This document shows positions 1-9,138 of a stretch of 49,710 bases of DNA, in pieces (the first letter of the stretch is position 1; each line of letters starts with the position of its first letter). The stretch lies in NCBI GenBank assembly GCA_045127595.1, contig JBGVQS010000004.1, positions 1-49,710 of the forward strand, in the 5' to 3' direction. The DNA is from Scatosoma sp045127595 (lineage in GTDB: Bacteria > Bacillota > Clostridia > Christensenellales > Borkfalkiaceae). The position numbers and the translations under genes are program-made. The notes beneath the pieces are model-generated. The model was given only the letters and a program-made list of their open reading frames with translations, was not told the DNA's origin and did no database searches.

Positions 1-1101
1 CTGGAAATTTGTAACGCGGTGCTCGATATTTGGCAGCCGAGCGAAAACGATAAGGCGATCATCAACCTGCCTGCAACGGTAGAAAACGCGATGCCGCACG
101 TGTACGCAAGCCAAGTGGAATATATGAGCAAGCACTTGAAAGGGCGTGAAAACGTCATTATTTCCTTGCACCCCCACAACGATCGCGGCTGTGCGGTGGC
201 GGATAGCGAAATGGGCTTGCTTGCAGGCGGCGACCGTATCGAGGGCACGCTGTTTGGGAACGGCGAAAGAACGGGGAACGTGGATATTATCACGCTCGCG
301 CTGAATATGTATTCGCAGGGGATAGAGCCAAAACTCGATTTTTCTAACTTACCCGAAATTACCAAAGTCTACGAACGGGTAACAAGAATGAAGGTAGGCG
401 AACGGCAGCCGTACAGCGGACAGCTCGTATTCGCGGCGTTTTCAGGTTCTCACCAAGACGCGATTGCAAAGGGCATGAAATACCGCGTTGAACGGGATAT
501 GCAAACTTGGACGGTGCCCTATCTTCCCATCGATCCCGCCGACGTGGGCAGAATGTACGAAGCGGACGTTATCCGTATCAATTCTCAATCGGGAAAAGGT
601 GGGATCGGGTATATTCTCGAAACGCAGTTCAAATTGCTATTGCCCCCGAAAATGCGGGAAGTATTCGGCTATCACGTCAAGAGTATTTCCGACCACGAGC
701 ATCGAGAATTGCCGCCGCAGGAAGTACACGACATTTTCTCGCGGGATTTCGTCAACGTTACCGAGAAATTAAAGGTAATGAAGTCTGATTACGAAGAGCT
801 TGGCACAGAGCACGTAAAAGGGATCATCTCTATCAAGTATTTAGGTAAAGTACAAACGGTAATGGTAGAGGGGAACGGGCGGCTTGACTGCGTCAGCGAA
901 GCGATCAAAGCGGTTACGGGCAAAGCGTACGTTTTGGAAAGCTACGTACAGCATGCTTTGGAAGAAAAATCGACGGCGAAAGCGGCGTCTTACGTCAGTG
1001 TTGTGGAGAACGGCAAGACGTACTGGGGCACGGGGATTCACACCGATATTATGACTTCGTCGGTGTACGCGCTTGTGTCGGCGGTCAACCGCATGTTATA
1101 A
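1..1101 (+). CDS. leuA: 2-isopropylmalate synthase, C-terminal part (5' end outside window)
   Basis: Condenses 2-oxoisovalerate with acetyl-CoA, the first committed step of leucine synthesis. The open frame runs in from base 1, so only the last 366 residues are seen; the GTG at base 19 is an internal valine. The metal-binding HPHNDRG segment follows 'ISL', and GTLFGNGERTGNVD is typical of the synthase barrel. The C-terminal 110 residues look like the regulatory LeuA dimer domain that binds leucine in the family. The segment GMKYR...WTVPYLPIDPADVGR fits the long (about 550 aa) form of LeuA rather than the shorter enterobacterial form. ilvB follows 18 bp downstream with a good ribosome binding site, so this is the upstream part of the BCAA operon; its promoter is outside the window. 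Confidence 0.95.
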   Translation: MEICNAVLDIWQPSENDKAIINLPATVENAMPHVYASQVEYMSKHLKGRENVIISLHPHNDRGCAVADSEMGLLAGGDRIEGTLFGNGERTGNVDIITLALNMYSQGIEPKLDFSNLPEITKVYERVTRMKVGERQPYSGQLVFAAFSGSHQDAIAKGMKYRVERDMQTWTVPYLPIDPADVGRMYEADVIRINSQSGKGGIGYILETQFKLLLPPKMREVFGYHVKSISDHEHRELPPQEVHDIFSRDFVNVTEKLKVMKSDYEELGTEHVKGIISIKYLGKVQTVMVEGNGRLDCVSEAIKAVTGKAYVLESYVQHALEEKSTAKAASYVSVVENGKTYWGTGIHTDIMTSSVYALVSAVNRML

Positions 1102-1119
1102 GAGTAGGAGAGAAAGATT

Positions 1120-2796
1120 ATGAAATTAAACGGTGCGCAAATTTTGGTGCAAACCTTGATAGAACAAGGGGTAACGGACGTATTCGGGTATCCGGGCGGA
1201 CAAGTTATCAATATTTACGACGCGCTTTATGAATACAAAGATAAAATCAATCATATTTTAACGGCGCACGAACAGGGCGCGGCGCATGCGGCGGACGGGT
1301 ATTCCCGCGCGACGGGAAAGGTGGGCGTTTGTATCGCTACCAGCGGACCGGGGGCAACGAATCTCGTTACGGGGATCGCTACGGCAATGCTCGATTCCAT
1401 ACCCATGGTCGCGATCACGGGCAACGTACCCTGTTCCTTGATCGGGAAAGACAGCTTTCAAGAAGTCGATATCGTCGGGGTAACAATGCCCATTACCAAG
1501 CACAATTTCTTCGTGGACAAAATCGAAGATTTAGCGGATACGCTGCGGAAAGCTTTTTCCATCGCGAAATCGGGTAGACCGGGGCCGGTGCTCGTCGATA
1601 TTCCCAAGGACGTGCAGGTGGGAACGTGCGAATATACGGCACAACCGATTGCGGAGAAAATTCCTTTGCCGAAAGTAAAAGAAAGCCTGATAGAAAAAGC
1701 AGTCGAGCTGATTGCGAACGCGAAAAAGCCGTACATTTACGTAGGCGGCGGCGCGGCGGGGCTGGGGCTTGGCGACGAGATCGTGGCTTTGGCGGAAAAG
1801 ATAGACGCGGCGATCGGGTGCTCGTTTATGGGGCTTTCGTCCGTACCGCAGGAAAACGAATGGTTCTTGGGTATGCAAGGTATGCACGGGCATTATGCCT
1901 CGTCGATGGCGCAGGACGAAGCGGATTTGATTTTGGCGGTCGGCGTGCGTTTTTCGGATAGAGCGACGGGAAACGTTGCTAAATTTGCGAAAAACAGCAA
2001 AATCATTCAGCTTGATCCAGATATTTCCGAAATCAACAAAAACGTTAAGGTGGACGTTGGGCTTGTGGGCGACGTGCAGGATTCGTTTAGAAGAATCGCG
2101 GAAAAATGCGAAAAGCAAGACCATTCCGCATGGTATTCGCGGGTAATGGAACTGAAAAAGGAAGAAAAAGGCTTCGAAGACGAGATTGCGGCGGCGGCAA
2201 AAGCGCCGCTTACGCCCAAGCAAGTGTTTGACGTTATTAACGAATTAAAGCCCCCGCGCACAATCACGGCGACGGACGTTGGACAGCATCAAATGTGGGC
2301 GGCGCAATATTCTACCTTTGATATGCCGCGAAGAATCGTTTCCAGCGGCGGGCTTGGCACGATGGGCTTTGGCTTGGGCGCGGCAATCGGCGCGTATACG
2401 GCAACGAAAGATCCCGTGGTGCTGATCACGGGGGACGGGAGCTTCGGAATGAATTTGAACGAGCTGGCTACCGCCGTTACCTATAAAATCCCCGTGATAA
2501 TCGTTTTGATGAACAATGGCGTACTTGGTATGGTAAGACAGTGGCAAACGCTGTTTTTCGGAAAGAGATATTCCAACACCGTACTTTCCCGTAAAACGGA
2601 TTTTGTAAAGCTTGCGGAAGCGTTCGGGGCGGATGGATACCTTGCGCAAACGCCCGTAGAATTTAAAAAAGCGTTCTCGTCGGCGTTGAAATCGGGGAAG
2701 ACTGCACTAATCGACGTGCGGATCGACAAGGACGAGCTGGTGCTGCCAATGTTACCCCCCGGGGGTGCAATTAGCGACATCATCACGAAGATTTGA
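1120..2796 (+). CDS. ilvB: Acetolactate synthase large (catalytic) subunit
   Basis: Thiamine-diphosphate enzyme of the common Ile/Val pathway. It decarboxylates pyruvate and joins the fragment to pyruvate (acetolactate) or 2-oxobutanoate (acetohydroxybutyrate). At 558 aa it is full length. The N-terminal PYR domain has YPGGQVINIYDAL and the catalytic-glutamate region TAHEQGAAHAADGYSR. The C-terminal domain has the ThDP motif GDGSFGMNLNELATA ending in NNGVLGMVRQWQ. The start is preceded by AGGAGAG (1105-1111). It sits between leuA and the regulatory subunit ilvN, with gaps of about 20 bp, so the three are almost certainly co-transcribed. Confidence 0.97.
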   Translation: MKLNGAQILVQTLIEQGVTDVFGYPGGQVINIYDALYEYKDKINHILTAHEQGAAHAADGYSRATGKVGVCIATSGPGATNLVTGIATAMLDSIPMVAITGNVPCSLIGKDSFQEVDIVGVTMPITKHNFFVDKIEDLADTLRKAFSIAKSGRPGPVLVDIPKDVQVGTCEYTAQPIAEKIPLPKVKESLIEKAVELIANAKKPYIYVGGGAAGLGLGDEIVALAEKIDAAIGCSFMGLSSVPQENEWFLGMQGMHGHYASSMAQDEADLILAVGVRFSDRATGNVAKFAKNSKIIQLDPDISEINKNVKVDVGLVGDVQDSFRRIAEKCEKQDHSAWYSRVMELKKEEKGFEDEIAAAAKAPLTPKQVFDVINELKPPRTITATDVGQHQMWAAQYSTFDMPRRIVSSGGLGTMGFGLGAAIGAYTATKDPVVLITGDGSFGMNLNELATAVTYKIPVIIVLMNNGVLGMVRQWQTLFFGKRYSNTVLSRKTDFVKLAEAFGADGYLAQTPVEFKKAFSSALKSGKTALIDVRIDKDELVLPMLPPGGAISDIITKI

Positions 2797-2815
2797 ACGG
2801 GAAAGGAGAAAGACA

Positions 2816-3313
2816 ATGGACAATAAATTCGTGATAGCGGTATGCGTAGACAACCAAGCGGGGGTGCTCACGCGCGTTACGGCAATGTTTACCCGCCGAA
2901 AATTCAATATTGACACCCTGACGGTAGGGGAAACGGAACAAAAGGAATATTCCAGAATCACCATTACAATGCGCGGCGACGAGCACTTAAAAATGCAAAT
3001 TGTAGAACAGCTTAAAAAGCTGTACGTCGTCAAGAAAGTAGAAGAACTATACGACGATCCCATCAAGCGTGAACTGATGCTGATCAAGGTCAAGAACTCG
3101 TCGGATACCCGCAACGACGTTATGACGGCGGTGGACGTATTCCGTGCGAGCGTTATCGATTACTCCCCCGAGGGTATGTGTATTGAAGTAACGGGAAACC
3201 CGTCGAAAATAGACGCGTTTATCAAGCTTATGGAACCGTTTGGGATTTTGGAAATGTGCCGCACGGGGGTGGTTGCGCTCGACCGCGGTACGGTAACACT
3301 CTTTAACAAATAA
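2816..3313 (+). CDS. ilvN: Acetolactate synthase small (regulatory) subunit
   Basis: Regulatory partner of IlvB; the family binds valine through its N-terminal ACT domain and activates the large subunit. The 165-aa protein opens with DNKFVIAVCVDNQAGVLTRV, a classic ACT start, followed by FTRRKFNIDTLTVGETE. The frame is open further upstream to 2765, but the ATG at 2816 lies just after GAAAGGAG (2801-2808) and matches the family N-terminus. The C-terminal half (SVIDYSPEGMCIEVTGN...PFGILEMCRTGVVALDRG) is the usual second domain. It could equally be named ilvH; naming differs between genomes. Confidence 0.95.
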   Translation: MDNKFVIAVCVDNQAGVLTRVTAMFTRRKFNIDTLTVGETEQKEYSRITITMRGDEHLKMQIVEQLKKLYVVKKVEELYDDPIKRELMLIKVKNSSDTRNDVMTAVDVFRASVIDYSPEGMCIEVTGNPSKIDAFIKLMEPFGILEMCRTGVVALDRGTVTLFNK

Positions 3314-3338
3314 TTTATAAAGGAATAGGGAATAGAGT

Positions 3339-4358
3339 ATGGCAAACAGAATTTTTTATCAACAGGATTGTGATTTAAACAAATTGAACGGCAAAACGGT
3401 TGCGATTATCGGTTACGGTTCGCAGGGGCACGCGCACGCGTTGAATTTAAAGGATTCGGGCGTAAACGTTGTCGTCGGGTTATATAAGGGCAGCAAGAGC
3501 TGGGAAAAGGCGGAAAAGCAGGGCGTTAAAGTAATGACGGCGGCGGAAGCGGCGGCGGTTGCCGATCTTATCATGATTTTGATTAACGACGAAAAGCAAG
3601 CAAAGCTCTATAAAGAGAGTATTGAACCTAACTTAACGGAAGGCAAGACGCTTGCGTTTGCGCACGGGTTCAACATTCATTTTGGCTGTATCAAGCCCCC
3701 GAAGAACGTAAACGTAATCATGATCGCACCCAAAGGCCCTGGACATACCGTTCGCAGCGAATATCAGGTAGGCAAAGGCGTACCTTGTTTGATTGCGGTG
3801 GAACAGGACGCAACGGGGGACGCGTTAGAAATCGGTCTTGCTTATGCGGCAGGGATCGGCGGCGCAAGAGCGGGGGTTTTAGAAACCAACTTCCGCACGG
3901 AAACGGAAACTGACTTATTCGGGGAACAAGCGGTACTTTGCGGCGGTGTATGCGCATTGATGCAAGCTGGATTTGAAACGCTTGTGGAAGCGGGTTACGA
4001 TCCCAGAAACGCGTACTTTGAATGTATCCATGAAATGAAATTGATCGTTGATTTGATTTATCAAAGCGGATTCGAGGGAATGCGTTATTCCATTTCCAAC
4101 ACGGCAGAATACGGCGATTACGTAACTGGTCCGAAGATCATTACCGAAGAAACGAAAAAGTCCATGAAGAAGATTTTGAAAGATATTCAAGACGGTACGT
4201 TTGCCAAGGAATTCCTTTTGGATATGTCCGAAGCAGGCAGTCAAGTGCATTTCAATGCAATGAGAAAGCTTGCATCCGAACACCCGTCCGAAAAAGTGGG
4301 CAAGGATATTAGAAAATTGTACAGTTGGGCTGACGAGGAGAAGTTCATTAACAACTAA
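3339..4358 (+). CDS. ilvC: Ketol-acid reductoisomerase (class I)
   Basis: Isomerises and reduces acetolactate or acetohydroxybutyrate to the dihydroxy acids, using NAD(P)H and Mg2+. The 339-aa length is that of class I enzymes. The Rossmann motif is GYGSQGHAHALNLKDSG near residue 25. The all-alpha knotted domain holds the metal-binding segments TETDLFGEQAVLCGG and the later AYFECIHEMKLIVDLIYQSG. A ribosome binding site AGGAATAGGG lies before the ATG. The stop is immediately followed by the 122-bp nested inverted repeat, and ilvD begins 216 bp downstream, the largest gap in this operon. Confidence 0.97.
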   Translation: MANRIFYQQDCDLNKLNGKTVAIIGYGSQGHAHALNLKDSGVNVVVGLYKGSKSWEKAEKQGVKVMTAAEAAAVADLIMILINDEKQAKLYKESIEPNLTEGKTLAFAHGFNIHFGCIKPPKNVNVIMIAPKGPGHTVRSEYQVGKGVPCLIAVEQDATGDALEIGLAYAAGIGGARAGVLETNFRTETETDLFGEQAVLCGGVCALMQAGFETLVEAGYDPRNAYFECIHEMKLIVDLIYQSGFEGMRYSISNTAEYGDYVTGPKIITEETKKSMKKILKDIQDGTFAKEFLLDMSEAGSQVHFNAMRKLASEHPSEKVGKDIRKLYSWADEEKFINN

Positions 4359-4480
4359 AAAAATGGCGTATATACTTCGCATTTCAGCGTTGCGTTTCCG
4401 TGCCCCTTGGTTACGTACAGACGTACGCGCCCTGCGGGGTACTCAACGCGCCTTGAACTGCTCGTATCTACACCATTTTT
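4359..4480. repeat. Nested inverted-repeat element between ilvC and ilvD (122 bp)
   Basis: Concentric inverted repeats begin one base after the ilvC stop. Outer arms: AAAAATGGCGTATATAC (4359-4375) against GTATCTACACCATTTTT (4464-4480), 15 of 17 pairing. Next: GCGTTG (4387-4392) with CAACGC (4444-4449). Next: CCCC (4403-4406) with GGGG (4436-4439). Innermost: CGTAC (4414-4418) with GTACG (4423-4427) around AGAC. Arms at four levels in register are hard to get by chance and suggest either a folded RNA in the ilvC-ilvD transcript or a small non-autonomous repeat (MITE/REP-like). No T-run follows, so it is not an ordinary terminator. Confidence 0.75.
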
Positions 4481-4512
4481 AGCTCGGGTAGAGCTTAGCT
4501 GTTAGCGAGCAA

Positions 4513-4563
4513 TCAAGAAAGATAGAAAAAACAAGATCCAACGGAACGTTGGCGGAACGTTGG
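4513..4563 (+). repeat. Dispersed intergenic repeat, copy A (before ilvD)
   Basis: The core TCAAGAAAGATAGAAAAA runs into GATCCAACGGAACGTTGG. Two copies of GGAACGTTGG follow each other (4543-4552 and 4554-4563, period 11). CCAACG-GAA-CGTTGG (4538-4552) is a perfect 6-bp hairpin. The same core with the same CCAACG/AACGTT extension recurs in the opposite orientation between era and yqzL (30173-30360). The element ends about 11 bp before the ilvD ATG, so its last GGGGG also serves as the likely ilvD ribosome binding site. Confidence 0.75.
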
Positions 4564-4574
4564 GGGTAAAGATT

Positions 4575-6236
4575 ATGATAAAAGAAACAATAGTAGACGG
4601 ATTTTCAAACGCTCCGCATAGGTCGTTATACCATGCGTTGGGCTTAACGGACGAGGAACAAGCCCGTCCGCTGATCGGCGTAGTATGCTCCTATAACGAA
4701 ATCGTGCCTGGGCATATCAACCTTGACAAAATCGCGCAGGCGGTCAAGCTCGGCGTTGCCATGGCAGGCGGCACGCCTATCATGTTCCCTGCAATCACCG
4801 TTTGCGACGGAATCGCTATGGGGCATACGGGCATGAAATATTCCCTCGTTACCCGAGATCTTATTGCCGATTCCACCGAAGCGATGGTAATGGCGCACGG
4901 CTTCGACGGACTCGTGATGATCCCCAACTGCGACAAAAACGTACCCGGTTTATTGATGGCGGCGGCACGATTAAATATCCCCACCATCTTCGTCAGCGGT
5001 GGACCGATGCTCGCAGGGCGCGTAAACGGCAAAAAACGCTCTCTTTCAAGCATGTTCGAAGCGGTCGGCGCGTATTCGGCAGGGAAAATCACCGAAGAAC
5101 AACTCACCGAATTTGAGCGGAAAGTTTGTCCTACCTGCGGTTCGTGCTCGGGTATGTACACGGCAAATTCAATGAACTGCTTGACGGAAGTGCTCGGCAT
5201 GGGTTTATCGGGCAACGGCACGATCCCTGCGGTGTATTCCGCGCGTATCGAGCTTGCGAAACATGCAGGTATGCAAATCATGGAGCTTGTCAAAAAGAAT
5301 ATCCGTCCCCGCGATATTATGACGGCGGCGGCAATCAAAAACGCAATCACAGCGGATATGGCGCTTGGCTGTTCCACGAACAGTATGCTGCACTTGCCTG
5401 CAATCGCAAACGAATGCGGTGTGCCTTTTGACTTGGACGAAGTCAACAGGATCAGCGAACGCACCCCCAACCTTTGCCATCTTGCGCCGGCAGGCCCCAC
5501 GTATATGGAAGATTTGAACGAAGCGGGCGGCGTGCAAGCGGTGTTAAAAGAGCTGGATGAATTACAGCTTTTGGATACTTCGGTGATGACTTGTACAGGC
5601 AAGACCATGAAAGAGAATTTGGTCGGCGTTGTCAATTTAGACGAAGAAGTAATCCGCAAGCCCGAAAACGCATTCGGAAAAACGGGCGGTATCGCGGTCT
5701 TGAAAGGGAATCTTGCCCCCGACGGTTGCGTAGTAAAACGTGCAGCCGTAGCAAGCGAAATGCTCGTGCACCAAGGCCCTGCGAAAGTATTTGAAAGTGA
5801 AGAAGAATGTATTGCGGCGATCTACGGCGGCAAAATCGTCAAAGGGGACGTAGTCGTCATTCGTTACGAAGGACCTGCGGGCGGACCGGGAATGCGCGAA
5901 ATGCTCTCTCCCACTTCCGCAATCGCGGGCATGGGCTTGGATAAAGACGTTGCGTTGATTACGGACGGACGTTTTTCAGGCGCAACGCGCGGCGCGTCGA
6001 TCGGGCACGTTTCTCCCGAAGCGGCAAACGGCGGTGTCATCGCATACGTCAAAAACGGCGATATCATTTCTATTGATATCCCCAACTATTCTATTGAATT
6101 GCAGGTTTCAGAGGAAGAGCTTGCAAAACGTAAATTAGAAATACCCATAAGGAAGAAGGAAGTTACAGGGTATTTGAAACGCTATGCCGCGCAGGTAAGC
6201 TCTGCGGACAAGGGCGCAATCATCAATCGGATATAA
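4575..6236 (+). CDS. ilvD: Dihydroxy-acid dehydratase
   Basis: Fe-S enzyme that dehydrates the dihydroxy acids to 2-oxoisovalerate and 2-oxo-3-methylvalerate, the last common Ile/Val step. At 553 aa it is full length. Cluster cysteines are visible in NCDKNVPGLLMAAARL and in CPTCGSCSGMYTANSMNC. The Mg-binding region and C-terminal TDGRFSGATRGASIGHVSPEA are intact. The frame opens at a TTG at 4560, but ATG 4575 gives the family N-terminus (IKETIVDGFSNAPHRSLYHA) and has GGGGG at 4562-4566. It follows the repeat-filled gap after ilvC and is 45 bp before leuC. Confidence 0.96.
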   Translation: MIKETIVDGFSNAPHRSLYHALGLTDEEQARPLIGVVCSYNEIVPGHINLDKIAQAVKLGVAMAGGTPIMFPAITVCDGIAMGHTGMKYSLVTRDLIADSTEAMVMAHGFDGLVMIPNCDKNVPGLLMAAARLNIPTIFVSGGPMLAGRVNGKKRSLSSMFEAVGAYSAGKITEEQLTEFERKVCPTCGSCSGMYTANSMNCLTEVLGMGLSGNGTIPAVYSARIELAKHAGMQIMELVKKNIRPRDIMTAAAIKNAITADMALGCSTNSMLHLPAIANECGVPFDLDEVNRISERTPNLCHLAPAGPTYMEDLNEAGGVQAVLKELDELQLLDTSVMTCTGKTMKENLVGVVNLDEEVIRKPENAFGKTGGIAVLKGNLAPDGCVVKRAAVASEMLVHQGPAKVFESEEECIAAIYGGKIVKGDVVVIRYEGPAGGPGMREMLSPTSAIAGMGLDKDVALITDGRFSGATRGASIGHVSPEAANGGVIAYVKNGDIISIDIPNYSIELQVSEEELAKRKLEIPIRKKEVTGYLKRYAAQVSSADKGAIINRI

Positions 6237-6281
6237 ACGGAAGAAAAATCAAGTAAATCAGAAAAATAGAGGATAAAAATT

Positions 6282-7547
6282 ATGTCAATGACCATGACGC
6301 AAAAAATTCTCGCGGCGCACGCGGGTTTGGAACAGGTAGAAGCGGGGCAGTTGATTTTGGTCGATTTGGATCGAGTGCTCGGCAACGATATTACCTCCCC
6401 CGTGGCGATTCGCGAATTCGAGAAAATCGGTGCGAAAGAAGTGTACGACAAGGACAAAGTAACGATGGTTATGGACCATTTCGCGCCCAACAAGGACATC
6501 AAGGCGGCGGCGCAATGCAAAATGTGCCGCGATTTTTGCGACAAGCACGAAGTAACCCATTTTTACGACGTAGGAAGAATGGGGATCGAGCATGCGCTCT
6601 TACCCGAAAAAGGGCTTGTCTTGCCCGGGGACGTTGTGATCGGAGCGGACTCGCATACGTGCACGTACGGCGCGCTCGGCGCGTTTTCGACAGGGGTTGG
6701 CTCGACGGATATGGCGTGCGGTATGGCTACGGGAAAGGCTTGGTTTAAAGTACCGTCGGCGATTCGCTTTATCTTGAAAGGAAAGCTCAATCCCTACGTT
6801 TCGGGGAAGGACGTTATCCTGCACATTATCGGCAAGATCGGGGTGGACGGGGGGTTATATAAATCCATGGAGTTCACGGGTGAAGGAGTAAAATCGTTGA
6901 CGATTTACGATCGTTTGACGATTGCGAATATGGCGATTGAAGCAGGTGCGAAGAACGGCATTTTCGAGGTGGACGAAGAAACGGAACGCTACGTAAAAGA
7001 ACGTTCCACCCGCGCATATAAATCGTACAAAGCGGACGAAGACGCGACGTATGACGAAACGTACGAAATCGATTTATCGACAATCAAATCCACCGTGGCG
7101 TTTCCGCACTTGCCCGAAAACACCAAGACGTTTGACGAGATCGGAGAAATCAAGATCGATCAAGTCGTAATCGGGTCTTGCACCAACGGGCATTATAAGG
7201 ATCTTGCGGAAGCGGCGGAAATTTTCAAAGGCAGAAAGGTTGCGAAAAACGTTCGCGCAATCATCATTCCCGCAACGCAGGATATTTACTTAAAAGCCAT
7301 GGAAAACGGGCTGTTGAAAATCTTCATTGAAGCAGGCTGCGTCGTTTCTACGCCTACCTGCGGCCCTTGCTTGGGCGGGTATATGGGTATACTCGCGGCA
7401 GGCGAACGGGCGGTCGCTACGACGAATCGTAACTTTGTCGGCAGAATGGGGCACGTGGATTCCGAAGTGTATCTTGCTTCTCCGACGGTAGCCGCGGCGA
7501 GTGCGGTAATGGGCAAAATTGCCGATCCTTTGGAGGTGATGAGATGA
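6282..7547 (+). CDS. leuC: 3-isopropylmalate dehydratase large subunit
   Basis: Aconitase-family subunit that interconverts 2- and 3-isopropylmalate together with LeuD. The 421-aa length matches the shorter, homoaconitase/LeuC2-type branch. Cluster cysteines are in VIGSCTNGHYKDL and STPTCGPCLGGYMG. The substrate region GADSHTCTYGALGAFSTGVG is intact. The start at 6282 has only a modest GAGGATAAAAA upstream; the ATGs at 6288 and 6294 (MSMTMTQ) could also serve. Its last four bases overlap the leuD start (ATGA), implying translational coupling of the two subunits. Confidence 0.96.
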   Translation: MSMTMTQKILAAHAGLEQVEAGQLILVDLDRVLGNDITSPVAIREFEKIGAKEVYDKDKVTMVMDHFAPNKDIKAAAQCKMCRDFCDKHEVTHFYDVGRMGIEHALLPEKGLVLPGDVVIGADSHTCTYGALGAFSTGVGSTDMACGMATGKAWFKVPSAIRFILKGKLNPYVSGKDVILHIIGKIGVDGGLYKSMEFTGEGVKSLTIYDRLTIANMAIEAGAKNGIFEVDEETERYVKERSTRAYKSYKADEDATYDETYEIDLSTIKSTVAFPHLPENTKTFDEIGEIKIDQVVIGSCTNGHYKDLAEAAEIFKGRKVAKNVRAIIIPATQDIYLKAMENGLLKIFIEAGCVVSTPTCGPCLGGYMGILAAGERAVATTNRNFVGRMGHVDSEVYLASPTVAAASAVMGKIADPLEVMR

Positions 7548-8038
7548 TTTTTAACGGAAATGCGATCAAATACGGGGATAACGTAGATACGGACGTTATT
7601 ATCCCTGCACGCTATTTAAACACGATTGATAAAAAGGAACTGGCTTCCCATTGTATGGAAGACATTGATAAGGAGTTCGTACATAAAGTACAACCGGGAG
7701 ATATTATGGTCGGCGGCTATAATTTCGGTTGCGGATCTTCCCGAGAGCACGCCCCGATTGCGATCAAGGAAAGCGGAATATCGCTTGTGATTGCAAGAAG
7801 CTTTGCACGTATTTTTTACCGCAATTCTATCAATATCGGGCTTGCGATTTTGGAATGCGACGAAGCGGTGGACGGCATTGAAAACGGCGATCGAGTAGAA
7901 GCGGATTTGGATAATGGTATCATTTACAACCGCACGACGGGTAAAAGCTTTAAAACGCAGCCCTTCCCCGAATTTATTCAAAAAATTATTCAAAACGGCG
8001 GCTTGGTGCAATCCATTCAAGCAGGGGAAATCCGTTAA
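7544..8038 (+). CDS. leuD: 3-isopropylmalate dehydratase small subunit
   Basis: Swivel-domain partner of LeuC. The 164-aa length is typical of the short archaeal/Clostridia-type small subunit. The signature GDNVDTDVIIPARYLNT is near the N-terminus, and the GGYNFGCGSSREHAP loop is intact. It starts inside the leuC stop (ATGA overlap), preceded by GGAGGTGATGAG within leuC. leuB follows after 26 bp. Confidence 0.96.
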   Translation: MIFNGNAIKYGDNVDTDVIIPARYLNTIDKKELASHCMEDIDKEFVHKVQPGDIMVGGYNFGCGSSREHAPIAIKESGISLVIARSFARIFYRNSINIGLAILECDEAVDGIENGDRVEADLDNGIIYNRTTGKSFKTQPFPEFIQKIIQNGGLVQSIQAGEIR

Positions 8039-8064
8039 ACGGCTATACCATGTACGAGGTGAAT

Positions 8065-9135
8065 ATGAAAAATTACAAAATCGGCTTATTGAAAGGGGAC
8101 GGAATCGGCCCTGAAATTGTAGACAGCGCAGTACGCGTTTTGGAAGAAGTAGGTAAGAAAAGAAATATGTCTTTTACCTTTACCCCCTATTTGATCGGCG
8201 GCGCGGCAATCGACGCTTGCGGAAAGCCCCTGCCCGAAGAAACGGTAGAAGGCTGTCTTGCGTCCGACTCGGTGCTTTTAGGGGCAGTCGGCGGTCCGAA
8301 ATGGGATACGCTCCCTGGAAATATTCGTCCTGAAAAGGCGTTACTCGGTATTCGCGCGGCTATGGGGCTGTTTACAAATTTGCGCCCTGCGAAGCTTTAT
8401 CCTGCGCTCAAAGGAGAATGTCCTTTGCGTGAAGACATTGTCGCGAACGGATTTGATATTATGATTGTACGGGAACTGACGGGCGGTATTTATTTTGGGG
8501 AGCGCGGCTATCGCGAAGGCAAATACGGGGAGGAAGCGTTCGACACGGAAAGTTACAGCCGGATGGAGATCGAGCGTATCGTTCGCGTGGCGTTTGAAAC
8601 GGCGCGCAAACGCCGTAAAAAGCTGACGAGTATCGATAAAGCAAACGTCTTGGAAACCTCTCGGCTGTGGAGAAAGATTGTGCACGAAATCGCGGCGGAA
8701 TATCCCGACGTAGAAGTTTGCGATATGCTCGTGGATAATGCGGCGATGCAGCTTGTTCGAAACCCGTCGCAATTCGACGTCATTGTAACGAGCAATATGT
8801 TCGGGGATATTCTCTCGGACGAAGCGTCGCAAATCACAGGCTCGATCGGTATGCTGCCGTCGGCGTCTTTGTGTGGCGGAACGCGCGGCTTGTACGAGCC
8901 GATCCACGGTTCAGCGCCCGATATTGCAGGACAAAACAAAGCCAACCCGATCGCAACGGTGCTTTCGGCGGCAATGATGCTTTTGTACGCTTTCGACGAA
9001 GCGGACGGGGCAAACGATATCGTAACGGCGGTAGAGAAAGTGTTGGAAGAAGGCTACCGCACGGCGGATTTGGCGCATGGCGGCGTAGCGCTTTCTACGG
9101 TGGAAATGACGGATAAAATTATCGAAAGGTTGTAA
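8065..9135 (+). CDS. leuB: 3-isopropylmalate dehydrogenase
   Basis: NAD-dependent oxidative decarboxylase giving 2-oxoisocaproate, the leucine precursor. The protein is 356 aa. The family features are KGDGIGPEI at the N-terminus, RELTGGIYFGERG, the catalytic Lys/Asp region (DNAAMQLVRNPSQFDVIVTSNMFGDILSDE) and the NAD-binding GSAPDIAGQNKANPIA. The frame also has an ATG at 8050, but ATG 8065 has GAGGTG (8056-8061) at a normal distance and gives the usual start MKNYKIGLLKGDGIGP. The next gene begins 3 bp after the stop. Confidence 0.96.
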   Translation: MKNYKIGLLKGDGIGPEIVDSAVRVLEEVGKKRNMSFTFTPYLIGGAAIDACGKPLPEETVEGCLASDSVLLGAVGGPKWDTLPGNIRPEKALLGIRAAMGLFTNLRPAKLYPALKGECPLREDIVANGFDIMIVRELTGGIYFGERGYREGKYGEEAFDTESYSRMEIERIVRVAFETARKRRKKLTSIDKANVLETSRLWRKIVHEIAAEYPDVEVCDMLVDNAAMQLVRNPSQFDVIVTSNMFGDILSDEASQITGSIGMLPSASLCGGTRGLYEPIHGSAPDIAGQNKANPIATVLSAAMMLLYAFDEADGANDIVTAVEKVLEEGYRTADLAHGGVALSTVEMTDKIIERL

Positions 9136-9138
9136 AAT

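Noticed and set aside
4359..4480. Ordinary terminator after ilvC.
   Set aside because: The T-run belongs to the outer arm itself, the enclosed span is over 80 bp, and ilvD has no visible promoter of its own, so termination here would silence the rest of the operon.
4691..5659. A 322-codon minus-strand frame inside ilvD.
   Set aside because: Complete overlap with a conserved gene, no initiation signal, low-complexity product.
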